Shown here piece after piece: positions 12,031-24,400 of a DNA stretch of 64,000 bases. A program made the translations under genes and the position numbers. The notes beneath the pieces were generated by a model. That model saw only the letters and a program-made list of their open reading frames with translations. It made no database searches and was not told the origin of the DNA. This stretch comes from Aptenodytes patagonicus (lineage: Eukaryota; Chordata; Aves; Sphenisciformes; Spheniscidae), in assembly GCF_965638725.1 (NCBI RefSeq), contig NC_134961.1, positions 7,718,641 through 7,782,640 of the forward strand. Direction: 5' to 3'. How positions within the stretch are numbered: the stretch's first letter is position 1; the number at the start of each line of letters is the position of its first letter.

Positions 12031-12230
12031 CTTGGAGACACTCGGCTGGCAAATGTCTCCGCCAACGGACCCAGGGCCCGCCGCGCCGCCCGAGGGGAAA
12101 TGTAGTTCGCGGGGGCCGCCGGAACCACGCAGCGGGCGGGGGCGAGCCCACGTACGGACTACAAGTCCCACAGTGCCCCGCGCCACCACCCGGCCGCGGG
12201 GGCCCCTGGGACGCGTAGTCCCCTCGGCGG
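12023..12230 (-). promoter_or_regulatory. TMEM11: TMEM11 core promoter with YY1 and ZNF143-like sites
   Basis: On the minus strand CCAAGATGGCGGC (12,035-12,023) is a full YY1 motif that includes the start codon. Upstream of the gene lie three matches to the ZNF143/THAP11 motif (ACTACAAnTCCCA): GGGAAATGTAGT at 12,095-12,106 (reverse orientation, one mismatch in the core), ACTACAAGTCCCA at 12,158-12,170 (plus strand, perfect core), and CTGGGACGCGTAGT at 12,207-12,220 (reverse orientation, two mismatches). There is no TATA box. This combination is typical of housekeeping CpG-island genes with short 5' UTRs. Transcription probably starts within about 12,035-12,150. Confidence 0.65.
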
Positions 12231-12560
12231 GTGTGGGGATGGCGGGGCCGGAGGGGGGCCGGGGCGGGAGCCCGGAGGGGGCCCCCTGTCACCAGCGGTC
12301 GGCTGCGGCGGGCAGAGCGGCCCCGCGGCCCTTGGCTCGGCCCCCGCTCCCGGCCTCTTCCGCCGGAGCGCCCCAACGGGAGCGGGCGGGCCATGGGAGG
12401 AGCGCCGCGGCGAGTCCCGGCCTGCCCCGCGGCCCCGCCACGAAGGGGGTGCGGCCGGGGCTGCGGCCTCCGCCGCGGGCGAGGCGCCCCGGTCCGGGCT
12501 GTGGAAGCGGCCGTAGGCAGGAGCGCGGTCAGCTCCTGCTGGGGTTCAACAGTCCTCCAG

Positions 12561-14927
12561 AGCCCGAGCGTTGCCTTGTTCTCCCGCTCGAAAAGAAACA
12601 CGCGATTCCTGTTGGCAGGCGGAGGAGGAATGGAGGACCTCCTCCGAGCAGCACCCCCCGGGGAAGAGAGACTGGGCTTTGTTGGGGCAAACATGGCCCC
12701 TTTAATCAATTCTGAAAGAGGAGCAGGGAATGGGGAGGCTCCGCCACTGCTGCATCTCTGAGGAGGAATAACAGTTCATAGCCAAACGCTTCTCTAGAAA
12801 ACGAAGTGCAGGTTTGCCACTGTCACAGGTTTCCCAGCTCCTGTCCATCCAGCAGCGGTTGACGCTGGAGGTTTTGTGGGGATGTTCCAGGACCCACCCT
12901 GTCCTTAGCCTCTGGCCCAGGGGGCACCCCCCAGCACAGCAGGGTTACCCAAGGGGACCTGTGCCGGGGTGCTTGGATGGTGTGTCTCCAGGATCCTTGT
13001 CCTTCTTCAGGGCTCTCTCTAGCTCCCAGTTCTGACTCCTCCCAGGAGAGGAGCCTTTTTCTCGGGAATTGGTTTTCCCTTAACAAACAGCAGCTCCCTG
13101 CTCCGCTGCCTCCCCTCTCCCGGAGGTACGCTGCGCTGCCAGCTATCCTCAGCTCCCAGCACATGGCGGAGAGCGCAACCGGCCTGACGGTGCGTTTCAG
13201 AAGAGAGCAGCGCCGTCTTTGCATCTCCCCTTCCCAGAAAATGCCTCTTTTTGACAACATTATTTCCAAGTGATGTAATGTCACTAAAGAGAACGAACCC
13301 ATGGCTTCCTCCACCTTCCCAGGCATTGCGAGGCCGCGCTTCCAGGCTGCAGGGCCCTCCCGCACCCCTGCTTTCTCAGCCGTAATTTGGGGGTCATCTG
13401 TTTCGACGGAGGTAAGTGGTGCATTTGCACAAACAAGAGGTGTTTGGGAAGCGTGCCCAGCCTGGCAGAGTGCGCAGCCGAGCGGCGGCATTGCTGGGGC
13501 AGGCCGGAGCATCGGACCCTCTGGAATGTGGAATGTAAACAGAGCATGTTACCAGCGACAGCCCAGCTTCGTGCTATAACCCAAACCTCCCGTGCTGTCT
13601 CCCACGCCTGCTCGAATTGCAGCCCAGGGGCCACTTGTCACGTTGGATCAAATCATAACTGTAAATAAGCTGTGCCCCTTCTCCCCACACAACCCCCCCC
13701 CCCCGCAGCCCTGGCATTTTCAGCTATTGAAACTCCGGCCTCAGCCCCCGTGGCTTGCACCCGGCTTTAGGAAGCAACGTAAACACGTTGTGCTGGGAGC
13801 CTGGGTGCTGGGGCTGTCGCTACCAGGGCTGAGGATTGCTGGCCCCAGGAGAGAAGCGCCTCGTGTTCCTTTGAGTCACCTGCCCACCCGCCTTGCTCTG
13901 GACAAGCACAGCAGGGAACAACGCCGCCGGCTATTTAAATGTTTTCATGCCTTAATGTTTTCAAACATCTTAAACCGATGAACACAAACGTTGAGTGCCT
14001 GCTCGCGAGAAGCTGCATTTGCAGGACAACTCCTGAAGACTGTTTGGCCCGAAGTCTCGAGGCAGGACTGGTAAGCGTGAGCAGGGGCGGATCAGCCGGC
14101 AAAGGAGAGGAACCAGTTGTGATCCCACTCACCCCAAGCTCTACGCAGTCACCACGAGGTCAGCCAGCCCTACGACCTGAAATAAAATTCAACAGCTTCA
14201 GCCCGTGCCTCCCTGTTGATTTGCAATGGGAGCATGCTGGGCTTACCTGGGATCTGGCTCCGAGGTGCTCCGCGATGGGAGAAGGGTGATGCAGGTAGCA
14301 TCCAGGTTAGGTGATGAAAAGACACGAGTGGCTGTCCGCAAATCACAGGGAGCTGCGGCCAACACCAGGCCTGCGACCAAGCCCCCTTTGTTCTGAACCT
14401 AGCGAGGGTCTTATGGACCCTCCATCATCCTCACCACCTGGATGGGGTTCTTCTTGCACGAGATCCTCTTCCTCATGAGGGACAGGAGTAGCATTTTCTC
14501 CATTTTTTGGAGGGGAAGGTTAGGCAGTAGGAGAGTAGCTGCTGAGTACACCAACATGCAGATCTGCCAACTTCTGCCTGTTCTCTCATCTTCTCCAAGA
14601 CACTGCCAGATGGACGGGAGTTACCGTCTAAGAGATTTGGGGTTAGATTTGTTAGAGGATGCGCTTTTTGGGGATGAGAAAAAGATTGTTTACGTTTATG
14701 TAGAAAATGAATACGCAGCAACAAGACAGCAAAAATCATACCCTGGACATGGACTGGAGGGCAGGGTTGTTTGACAGGACCTGTGAAACAGGCTCTCTGC
14801 TGCAGTGACCTAGCCCAGCAGTGACAGAGCTGGGGATGCCCGAGGTCCCCTGGTTCCGTGGGCACCTCCTCTTGCCTCCCACCAAGCGCGGCACAGCGAA
14901 CCACTGCGGGTCAGTTAAGCCACACTT
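12561..14927. other. Intergenic region between TMEM11 and NATD1
   Basis: I see no gene. Open frames on both strands lack recognisable domains. A poly(C) run occurs near 13,690-13,704. The region separates the TMEM11 promoter from the presumed NATD1 3' end. Confidence 0.6.
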
Positions 14928-14933
14928 TTTATT
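14928..14933 (-). terminator. NATD1: NATD1 polyadenylation signal candidate (AATAAA)
   Basis: On the minus strand AATAAA is preceded by an AT-rich stretch and followed at once by a GTGTGG GU-rich element, a typical cleavage-site layout. It is the first AATAAA that I find after the NATD1 stop codon, about 3.4 kb away. Confidence 0.55.
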
Positions 14934-17900
14934 GTGTTGTATTCCATGCAATATGTTCATGTTTTATAGTATGACAGAGGGAGGGATAAAGATAAATGTT
15001 AGACATAAACAAAAGCAGAAAGGTCGTTTGTAACAGGTCCTGAGAAGGAAAGGCACATCGTAACCACCGAATTCAACAGAATGGAAACCTTGGACAGAGG
15101 AAGACAATGCTGGAAAGCTGACGAAGGATGGGGGTGTTTCAGGTTGGGCGATGTGGAAGCAGGTTTGACGGCACTCTGCATTTCCCCACCCACCAAGGTC
15201 TATAGTTCAAATGGGTTTGGGGACCTCAATATTCAACCAACCCACTTCCACACTCCCATTGCCAGAGAGAGTCCAGGATCCCCAACTCCTCCGGGCTTAG
15301 TCAGCACCAAGGGGCAGCGCAGAACTCAAAGCTCCTTCCTGCAGAGACGAGCTGGGAAAGGGCGGCTGGCAGAGAGGCAGGAGGGAGGGCTGTCCAGTGC
15401 CGAGGGACCCCGAGCCATCTCCCACCTGGCAGCGCCAGATCACAGGAGCACCGTGGACCGCGGCACCGCTGGTGACCTGTGGGTATTGCTATTTGCCGAC
15501 ATCAAAAAACACGGGGAAGGAAAGGCCGGGGCAGAGGATGGGTACAGCAGTGAAACGGTTGGCACGGACACTGGCACACATCTCCGTCAGGTCAGACACC
15601 GGAGGGATTGTAGCACCTCGAAGGGAAGCAGCAGCAAAACTGTGTGCGGTGCCTGATTTAAGGCAGTGATCGCCACTTGTGATCCAGCGCCAGGAAGCAC
15701 GAGGTTCCTGCCAGAGCAGCACGAAGGGCTCCAGGGTTGGGCTTGGATGCTGGGACCCTGCTGGTGCAGCGACCACAGCACACCCTCCAGCGAGCCGCTC
15801 TCATGCGGCAGACATGATGGGGTGCTTCTGGGAACTGTCGCACAGTGGAAATGAGCACAAAACCAGGGCAGAGGCTTGCAGCGCTGGGCTCACGCTATTG
15901 CTCCCACGAGGCAACCAGGCACACATCTCTTCCAAGCACCCAGCCCCGCTGTGACAAAGATACGACGGTGTCTTATCTTGGCTTGCAGGAGAGGAGACGG
16001 TTCAGCTTCACCTTGGGATCAAGAGCAGGGACGGTTCTGTCATCACTTGGCTGTAACAGAGACAGCCTTGCTCCTGTAACTAGACGTTGAAGTGTGTTTT
16101 GCATGTTAAAGAGTGAACATTTAGCAGCCCAGATTTCTTCTTCAGCCCCTTTTCTTTAGTTCGTTACCTGCGACCTTTTCCCAGTCCCTCTAAACCATCC
16201 TGAAGGTCGCAGCCAGGCTGAAATAGGCAACAAGAGGGCAGAAGCACGAGGCAGCGGCAGGGCTGAGCCTGATGCCTTTCCTGAGCAGCACAAGCCAGAG
16301 ATGGGTCTGCCGCCGGGCACAGGTCCCTCCCCAGGCAGGTGGTGGACACGGGCGGGGGTCTCACAGCCTGCGGTGTGGCAGGGCAGGGATGGAGTTTGGG
16401 AGATTTTACTCAAGCCTGCGGGCAGAGGGCTGCGTTATGTCGGCGGTGGGCAGCCCGCGAGCGCAGGCAGGTGGCAGGGCTTCGCCTCGAGCCTGTGGCT
16501 GGGAGGAACAGCTGAGGGCCTCCCTGGCCGAGATCAGGCACAGGGTCTCCATCTCTGACCAACCCAACCAGGAGAGAAGATTGTAGGAACTTTTGCCTTT
16601 GCCACCATGGACTTTGCACTGGGCTCTGGGAGAGGGCTGAGCTGCCTCTTGGCCGGGGCTTCATTCGGTCCGTGGCACAGATTGTAAACTTTAGTCCCTG
16701 CTGAGAGATAAGCTAGGTCTGGATTTAGCCTCCAGGTAAAAGGCTCTTTAGCTCATTCTGCCCGGCTGCAGCCCCCAGCGGCTGCTCAGGGCTGGCGTGC
16801 CAGCAGCACCGTCTTCCCCACCGCAGCCCTGCAAAATCCCGAGAGCTCGTGGGGAGATGCTCTGGGGTCTAGCTCAGGCCCTGGAAAGCCTGGGCAAGGC
16901 AGGACAGGCAGCAAGTTGGAGCCAGGCAGTGCCCTGCCGTCACGGTGTTACCTCTACATCCGACTGTGGCAACGCTGAGCTGTGCTACGGGGTCATCATC
17001 CGCAGAGGTAACAGCGCAACGCGAGGGTGTTCCTCCCTGCTGCTGGCCGAGGACCCCACGATGCTGCTAGCGCCCAGGGCTTGGAGCTGCGAGGAGACCA
17101 GTGAGCAGACGGGTAATGCCCTGAGCTGGGGCTTCTTTCCAAAGGCCGTAAAGAGAAGTGATCAGCATCCACGCGGAGGCAGGCAGCTCTAGCATCGAGC
17201 CCTGGAGACGGGCCAGGACCAGGTCCCGGAGGCCTTACCCCTGATGCTCTCAGGATGCGATGACGGCTCAGGCCTTAGGATCTGGGGCACAGACAGGGGT
17301 GCAGAGCTGGAGTCGAGGGAGATGGGGTGGGGGAGAGCCTTCCTCTTCAGCTGCAGGAAACCACCCTGGTGCCTGCAAAAGCATGGGATGTCCCCTCATT
17401 GCTTAGGCCAGGGCTGGCCGTCGGGGCTTGTGCCTCCTGAGCAGGCTGTGTCCACGCCAGCACGGACAACACCGATAGCAGGGAGCAGAGACAGGAACAA
17501 CGGTCCGCGACCCTGCAGGGATGCCATGCTGGGGCTATGTACAGACAGCTGGGCAGGAGCTGGCATCTTCAGGGAGCAGCGTCTGTGACTCAGCCGTCTT
17601 TCTTCCTCTGCACACTCACACAGCATATGCTCTGCTGCAGCCCCTGTGGCGGAAGCCCGCTCCTCACATGGCTCCTGTCTCTAGGCTCGAAGGTGTCACC
17701 ATCCCAGCGTCTCCACAGTCAGTGCAGCAAAGCCCCCAAGGCACCACCATGGCCCACACGTTCTCACCTGCGCCCCACATGGGCTTGGGCAAGGCTCGGT
17801 GCCCAGCAGATGCCGCAGGGGATGAACCTGCCGTGGGGCTGGGGCTCGCCCAGCACCTCCCTCTGTCCCACAAGGCTTAATCCACAGCATCTTCCCCAGC

Positions 17901-18308
17901 TGCCGGGAGGAAAGGGGGGCTGGTGCCCTGTGACCACCCCTAACCAACATCCCCCAGCCAGTTCACTGCTGTCGCCAAGCGGAGGGGAGAGGATGAGGCG
18001 CAGATTGAGTCATCCCCTGGTCTTGTGATGGCGTTTGGTGGAAAAATCATCCTCTTCCACCCCCTGGCTTGGGAAGAAGAGCACCGGGGGGCACCACGTG
18101 TGCCCAGAGCCAGCCTGGCCCAGGGGCTGTAGCCATGCTCACACGTGGGCAGAGAGGAGGAGGTCGTGCCCACACTCATGCATCACATGGACGTACTTAA
18201 AAAAGTGGGAATTGTGAGTGTGGGAGGGGGGTTTCCTGAGACCGCAGAGAAGCAAAGGCCGCGTTGAACAGTCAGGGACAGGCGTGCTGGTGTCAGAGCT
18301 GTCCTGCC
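14934..18308 (-). other. NATD1: Probable long NATD1 3' UTR
   Basis: No AATAAA or ATTAAA on the minus strand was found between the NATD1 stop and 14,933. No coding exon is recognisable on either strand. A 3' UTR of about 3.4 kb is therefore the simplest reading, and I recall the mammalian NATD1 mRNA as also having a long 3' UTR. This is inference; unspotted variant signals could shorten it. Confidence 0.45.
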
Positions 18309-18425
18309 TTAAGGCTGCAAGTGTTCCAGGTACTGCGGCAGCGGGTTCTCCTTGACGTATTTCTGAATGTACCAGCACGTCAGGTGAGCTTTCAGGTCCT
18401 CCTCCACCACAAAGTCCAGGGCTGC
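18309..18425 (-). CDS. NATD1: NATD1 coding exon 3 (terminal)
   Basis: The acceptor is GGTTGCAG|GCAGCC at 18,426/18,425. The exon encodes residues 73-110 and ends with TAA at 18,311-18,309. The C-terminal QYLEHLQP closely matches the mammalian ending. Confidence 0.95.
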   Translation of the reverse strand, partial: AALDFVVEEDLKAHLTCWYIQKYVKENPLPQYLEHLQP

Positions 18426-21400
18426 CTGCAACCAACCAGAGAGGACAGATGGGTTATAACCAGCACCCCCAGCCTACAATCTCCTCTGAAACATCCCGGG
18501 GGACCGGACTCCCGTACCCAAGGTGCAGCTGGGGGAAACGGCAGGTTGCCCTCACATACGCCCTGCGTGAGGCAGCCGGGGGGAGAGGGCTGGGGGGAGG
18601 GCATGGCCGTCCTGCCACAGCCGCCACAAGGTCCCCAGTTTAACCAGAAGTGTGCAGGGACCCCCTGGGTAACCCTCAATGCATCCAGCCTGGTGGATGC
18701 TGCATTGTGGGTGACCCAGCCACATCACGTGAAGGCCACCTTTGTCACCTATTTGCCCTGGCTTACAGGGCTAGGGAGCAGCTGTAACCCCAAAGCATCA
18801 CCCCGCAATCCCCCACCACCACTGTGCTTGTGGCTCCTCAGCTTTCCCTGCACGGCTGCGGGCCTCAAAACAGGGCCCAAGGCAGGAAAAGGGCTCACGA
18901 GGGCCCTGAAGCTTTGAGATGAGGGGGTCCAGCCCCCAGGAGAGGCGCTGCATCAGCCCCTGCAAGGTGGGCGCGAGGGCTGTTCGCTGCGAGGAGGAAA
19001 GGGCCGAGCCCGGGCAAGCGGCTGGACGTGCTGGCACTCACCCAGCCCCTCTCACCGCCAGAAATAGGAATATCTGACCACGGTTTTCCATCTGCTCCGC
19101 CAGCCACCCCTATCTCCCATCGGAGCGGGGATGGTTCCTGGGGGGCACGCGTGCAACACCGATGCAATGGGGCCTTGCTTCAGCCAGGGTCTCTAGCCGC
19201 GGCTGGGACAGCGACAGCTTCTGCCCAGGGGAGAAGGGGTGGCGGGGGCTGTACCTTCGCGAGGTGCTTGGCTATTCCTCTCCCTCGATAGGCGTCCGGT
19301 ACTTCTGTGTGCTGCAAGTCCACGATCCGCTTCCCCACATATTCATAGAGCAGCACCGCCTTGTCGTGGCAACCTGGGGGATGCGAGAGAGGGGTGAGGC
19401 TCAGGATGTCCCCGGGGAGCCCCAGGCTCCCAGCCCGCCGTCGGATGGAGCCGTTCACCGGGGAACCCACAGCAGGGGACAGGCAGCTTGGGACTGCTAC
19501 AACAGCCCTCGCGCGGCTCCTCACGCCCGCGGGAATGGCTGCGGCACTGGGTGGTCTCACACAGTGGAAAAATCTCAGCAGAGATTTTGCTTCTGGTGAC
19601 ACTTGGACATGCCTGTTGGTCCCCCTCCCGAGGCGCGAGCAGAGGTGGATCTGCTTGGCTTTTCCAAGCCCCTGGACCTTTTCCACCCAGCCCTAAATCA
19701 AGGGCCGACGTGCCAACACAACGCGTTTAGGGTAGGAAAGCAGCTGGCAGGGATGGGTGGGATGTGTTGATGGGAGAGTGAGCAAAAAGAGGAGGGGGAA
19801 GAACAGGACAAAGCTGATCCAGGTAACGGCCGATTCCTTTCTCTCTACAGCACAGAGTTTTTTGTCATGGCATATAAAACAGGACAAGACTTCTTGGCCT
19901 GGTGTCGCAGCATTTGGACAGACACATTTTGGGGAAGATGCTGGGAGAGAGATGAATCCCACAAACACACAGGAAAGCGTGCACAGGCATGCAGGGGGGT
20001 TTGTGCACACACATTTACATGCGCGCACACACGCACAGAGGCTTCCTGTTGCGACACCCTGACCTTTCTCACAGCAGTTCAGTTACAGGAAAAAAGAAGT
20101 TTCAGCACACGTGTAAACCAGAGGAGGGCTAATAACACCCCTCCGACTTCGTCTGCAGAACCCGAGCTTCTCTCTTCAACGCAAAAGCAAACATTTCATT
20201 TCTAGAGGGTTTCTGTATTTAAAAGTGAGTTTCAGAAATGCAAGCTTCCAATCCAAGAGACAAGCTCAATTAAAATAATGGAAACCTTTCCTTTCCCTCC
20301 AATGGTTATTGGAGGGTGAAGGGCCACAAGGTTCACCTGCATTTACTATATGCTTTAGCTGAGCTCACTACGCTTTATTTTATTGCATTTCAGCTGACAA
20401 CTCCAGCCCAGTTCCCCTGATCGCTGTATTTGAGAGGCACTAGAAATGAGACCATTTGAATTTTGTGCTTCAAGAGAAGCAGCTCAAGTTTTTGTTCCTG
20501 CTCCTTTTAGGCAGAGACTCAATCCTCCTACATCGGATGGAAACCTTCGCATTTCCAGCCTAAGTTTTTTCCTGCTGGTTTCTACCCGCTCATTCTTGTG
20601 CCAACATTGTTCTTGGGTGGACATAAATAATTTCCCTCCCTGCCATCCCCCCAAGTATTTACAGGCATCAGTCCTGCCGCTCTCAGCCTCTAGTTCACCA
20701 AAAAGCCAAGCTCTTTTAGCCTCCCTGCAGCTCCCAGGCTCCCCCCTCTGTCTCGGGACAGAGGGTTTGGGGTGAACCGCTGGGACGGGCAGAGGTAACG
20801 GGGTGGGGAAGGGGCTGAAGGGGTGCTCGCCTCTTTCCCGTTAGGAAGACCAGCGCAGATGAGATCCTATAGCCCCACTTTACAGCCACAAATCTTTGCG
20901 GGGGAAAAAAAAGGGAGAACCGCAGCATTTCCCCGTGTGGATCCAGGCACCCGAACAAAGCCAAGAGCCAAGGGAGCAGCTGCAAGCTGAGCTTTGCCCC
21001 AGCAGCAGAGACCTGTCTCATTTGAGAGAAAGCCCGCCCAGGTCGGGGCACAGGCAAAGCCGGCTGCCCTCACCCTCGCATCAGAAGCGACACATTCAGC
21101 GGCAGCTCTCTTAGAGGTGCTATCGGCAGAGGTGGCAGCACCGAAGGCTGTAAAACGCTCTTATAATGGTGGCTTTCACATGCTCCAGACCTTCCACTCT
21201 GCTCTCCTCCCAGGCCAAAACTTTCCATAGACTCTGCCTGAAGCTTTAATAAGTTCAAGATTAAATCCTTCTCTGAGTGATGACAGAGCAAAAGAATGTT
21301 GGGGTTTTTTTTAAATATACTTTTTTATATTATATTTTTTTATATATATGATCCATATAGAAGTATCACCCACGAAAAAGCAGAAGATGATGCAGTGTTT

Positions 21401-24400
21401 GAGGAATCTCAGATCTGCCCTGGACAGACTTTCCCTCGATATTCGCTGTACCACGTAGCACCACAAAACCCCAACCAGGACAGGAGCTGCAGTGTGCCAC
21501 TAGCGTACAGATGAACACAGGCAGAGCCCAGAGGATTTTTACAACCGGCTCTGCAGAGAAAACCAGTGCCGCCAACACTGTGGGAAACTGGTCCCAGTTC
21601 AGAAAAACATCCCGGTTCAGCCAAGTACATAAATGCATCTGTACGTGCTCACCTCGGTGATGGGACCCCGAGCCACCCAGCTCATGAAACAGGGACACTC
21701 GTGCCATAGGGTTTGGTGCAGGCCCTGCAGGTGACACCGATGGCTTGGGAGGAGATCGCTGCTGCGTCCCCACTTCTGCGCAGCCCCGGGGCTGGGCTGG
21801 GCTACACCGAGCATCTCCTGGTCCCTTGTCTCTAGCTCCCCGCTGCAGGATGGTGGGTGATGCAGAGCCACAAACCGAGGAAGGTGGTGGAAGAGGAAGC
21901 TCCAGGCTGCAAGAGGAGCTGATGGAGGCGGACAGCCAGAGGTGAGTGGTTATGCTTAAAGGTCACCGCAAACACACCCTGCAGCCCCTCCAGGCAAGAA
22001 CATGCCAAACCAAACCCATAAGCTGGGCACAGATGGATGCACGGGACTGCACCGCCCCAGGGGCTGGAGGTGGGAAAAAGCCCTGATCAACAGAGGAGAA
22101 AAGCCGGGATCCAAAAGGATTTCAGTCTTGTAAGACAGTATCCTGCCCGGATTCTCCACTGTCTGCTGTCAGGCTGTGCACTCACGGCAGCCCTGCCTCC
22201 ACGGTGATGCCGGCTCATGGCACAGGTCCTGCAGGAACAGCCTCTCCTGCAGATCGAGATCCCTCTTCCTCTACTGAGCGAGGCTGAAGGTGGCCAACAG
22301 CTCGTGAAGGGAGGGGAAGGACTGGCCGGCGGAAAGCCTGTTTCCTTGAAAAACAGCTGCTCTGCACATCCTCTCCCCACCGTCCTCACTGTGGCCCAGA
22401 GCCTCCGGGAAAAGCAGGGTGAAGCAGGCTGTACCCCCAAACCAGGACTGTTCCTGGGCTCCCCATGAGCAGCTCCGGGCACAACCCTTCTTTTCCCACC
22501 AAAAAGCCTCCCCGGGGCCAGAGGGAGGAGGTGGGGGAGCAGAGACACGTTGCTGCAATAACGATGCTGGAAGAAGCCTTGGTGCTACGTACCTTGGGCA
22601 TGGGGGGCTGCCCCCAGCAAAGGGAACACTGCAATGCTGGGGGAGCTGGAAGCGGCGTTGACCCCTCACAGGAGCAGCCCAGCCCCAGCTTGTCTCAATC
22701 CCCCCTGAAGAGAGGGGGCACACAAGCAGAAACCACACCAAAACATGGCATAAGAGGGATGCCGCAAGCCGGCCTCCCGCCTGTCTGTCTCGCCCCCTTA
22801 GACTTCGGGGCAGGGATTTTATCAGCCTGCACAGACGGAGCTTGGCAAAACAGGCTCAGGTCTCGGCCGGCCCGAGCAGTGCCCCATGAGCCTGATCACG
22901 ATGTTTGACTTGCAGACACTCCCCTGCGCAGCACCTCGCCTTTGAGGCCACCGCGAGCGAGGAAGTCTGAGTCAATGCAAATCAGTACAGCAAGAAAGAG
23001 GAGCAAGAGGAGGCTGCACGATGAAAATGGCAGCAATGGCAGCACAGCTGGTCCCCAGCCCTCCCTCCCTCCCTCGAATCACAGGGTGCACAGGAAAGGG
23101 GAAGCTTTTACAGAAGGTGGGAGAGAGACCAGGTCTAAACTTGCTCTCCATGGAGGGTTTCCACCAGGACCAGTGGCACAGAGCTTCCACCCAAGCAGGG
23201 CAGACAGCTTTGGGCAGCAGACGAGGCCCCTGCACCGCAGGCTCAGCCGCACCACCAGACACGAGTCCCCAGGCCGGGCGGCTCGTGAGCCTTGGATGAA
23301 CAAGCAGGGAGCCCGGCCCCAGCCCCAAGCTGGGGAAGGGACACGGCAGGCGTCCAGGAAGACACAGGCACCCTGCTCCAGCCCATCCTTCGCTGGTCCC
23401 CTCTCCCCGGGTGTGCACGGTACCTGCCCGGTGAGGGGATGCTGCAGCACTGGCAGCACAGCAGGACCCGTCCCCCCAGCCTGAGGCCTTCTCCCTGTCC
23501 CTCTGTGCTGGCCCCAGCCTACAATACACCATTGCGTGCCTGGGACCGGAGCAGGGCAGGGGTCTGGTGAGGGCTGGCTGCTGCCTGCGGGCCAATTTCT
23601 GCACTCACCAGCCTTTGGAGGCAGCCCCTGAGCTCCAGCCTCCCTGGGGCACTGCTGCAAAGCCATTCCCCAAGAGCAAGGGGGGAGAGAGCAGACGCCA
23701 GCCCCATTTCCCGCTTTCAGACCCAGAGGCAGGCGGGCTCGGCTCTTCTGGCTGCTGAGCTGAAAGGTGGCCGCTGAAAGCTGCGTGTGGGGCAAGCTGA
23801 GAGGACGAGACGTCCCAAGGAACGCGTGCATCCCGGGCCAGGGCTCGCTGCACGCCGCGGGCTGGCCTTGCTCCCCAGGGAGCCACTGGCACGTTACTAC
23901 GGAGAGAAAACACAACAGAGCACAACAGACAGCGCCGAGCGGTGATGGCGCAACCGTCACCAAGGGGCCTCGCTCGGAGGAGCGGCAGCGGCACTCTGGT
24001 TTGAACCAGTTTCCTGTTTAGGAGCTCTCTCGAGGCTACTGTGGCATGGGAGAAGAGCGGGGACATCTTGATGCAGTGGCCAGTGGCCAGATCCCTTCAT
24101 CCCCCGCTGCAGACGCAGCAGCTTTCCCCTCCTGGAGGGCATCTGCCCCGACAGGGAGGAAAGCACCAAGGCACGACCTGCTCCGGTTTTCCTAATACGC
24201 CCGAGCCCAGACCCCTGACAAGGAGCTCCCGAGACTCAGATCGGCAGCAGGCAAAGCAGGAGCTTCCAGCCACTGGATCCTGCCCAAACCCAGCTGGGGA
24301 GGAGCGGGAGGTTTGGGAAGCGTGGCTTGCTGCACCCATGCATTGAATGAATGGGAGCGCGGGTGTGCGAGAAGCCCGCGCGTCCCTGAGGAACCGGAGC

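Larger units (their letters stand above)
11400..12560. promoter_or_regulatory. TMEM11: CpG island over TMEM11 exon 1
   Basis: This stretch is dense in CG dinucleotides and in G/C runs, in sharp contrast to the AT-rich intron to its left. It spans exon 1, the start of intron 1 and the upstream side. Open frames on both strands here (up to 290 codons) are expected from the base composition and have no protein-like features. Confidence 0.8.

Noticed and set aside
11837-12715. Overlapping 286- and 290-codon frames on both strands at the TMEM11 CpG island
   Set aside because: They mirror each other on opposite strands, are Arg/Pro/Gly/Ala-rich, and overlap the proven TMEM11 exon 1 in another frame.
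23079-23963. 294-codon minus-strand open frame with a signal-peptide-like start in NATD1 intron 1
   Set aside because: The frame begins at GTG and the hydrophobic stretch has no ATG before it. The rest is Pro/Gly/Cys-rich without domains.
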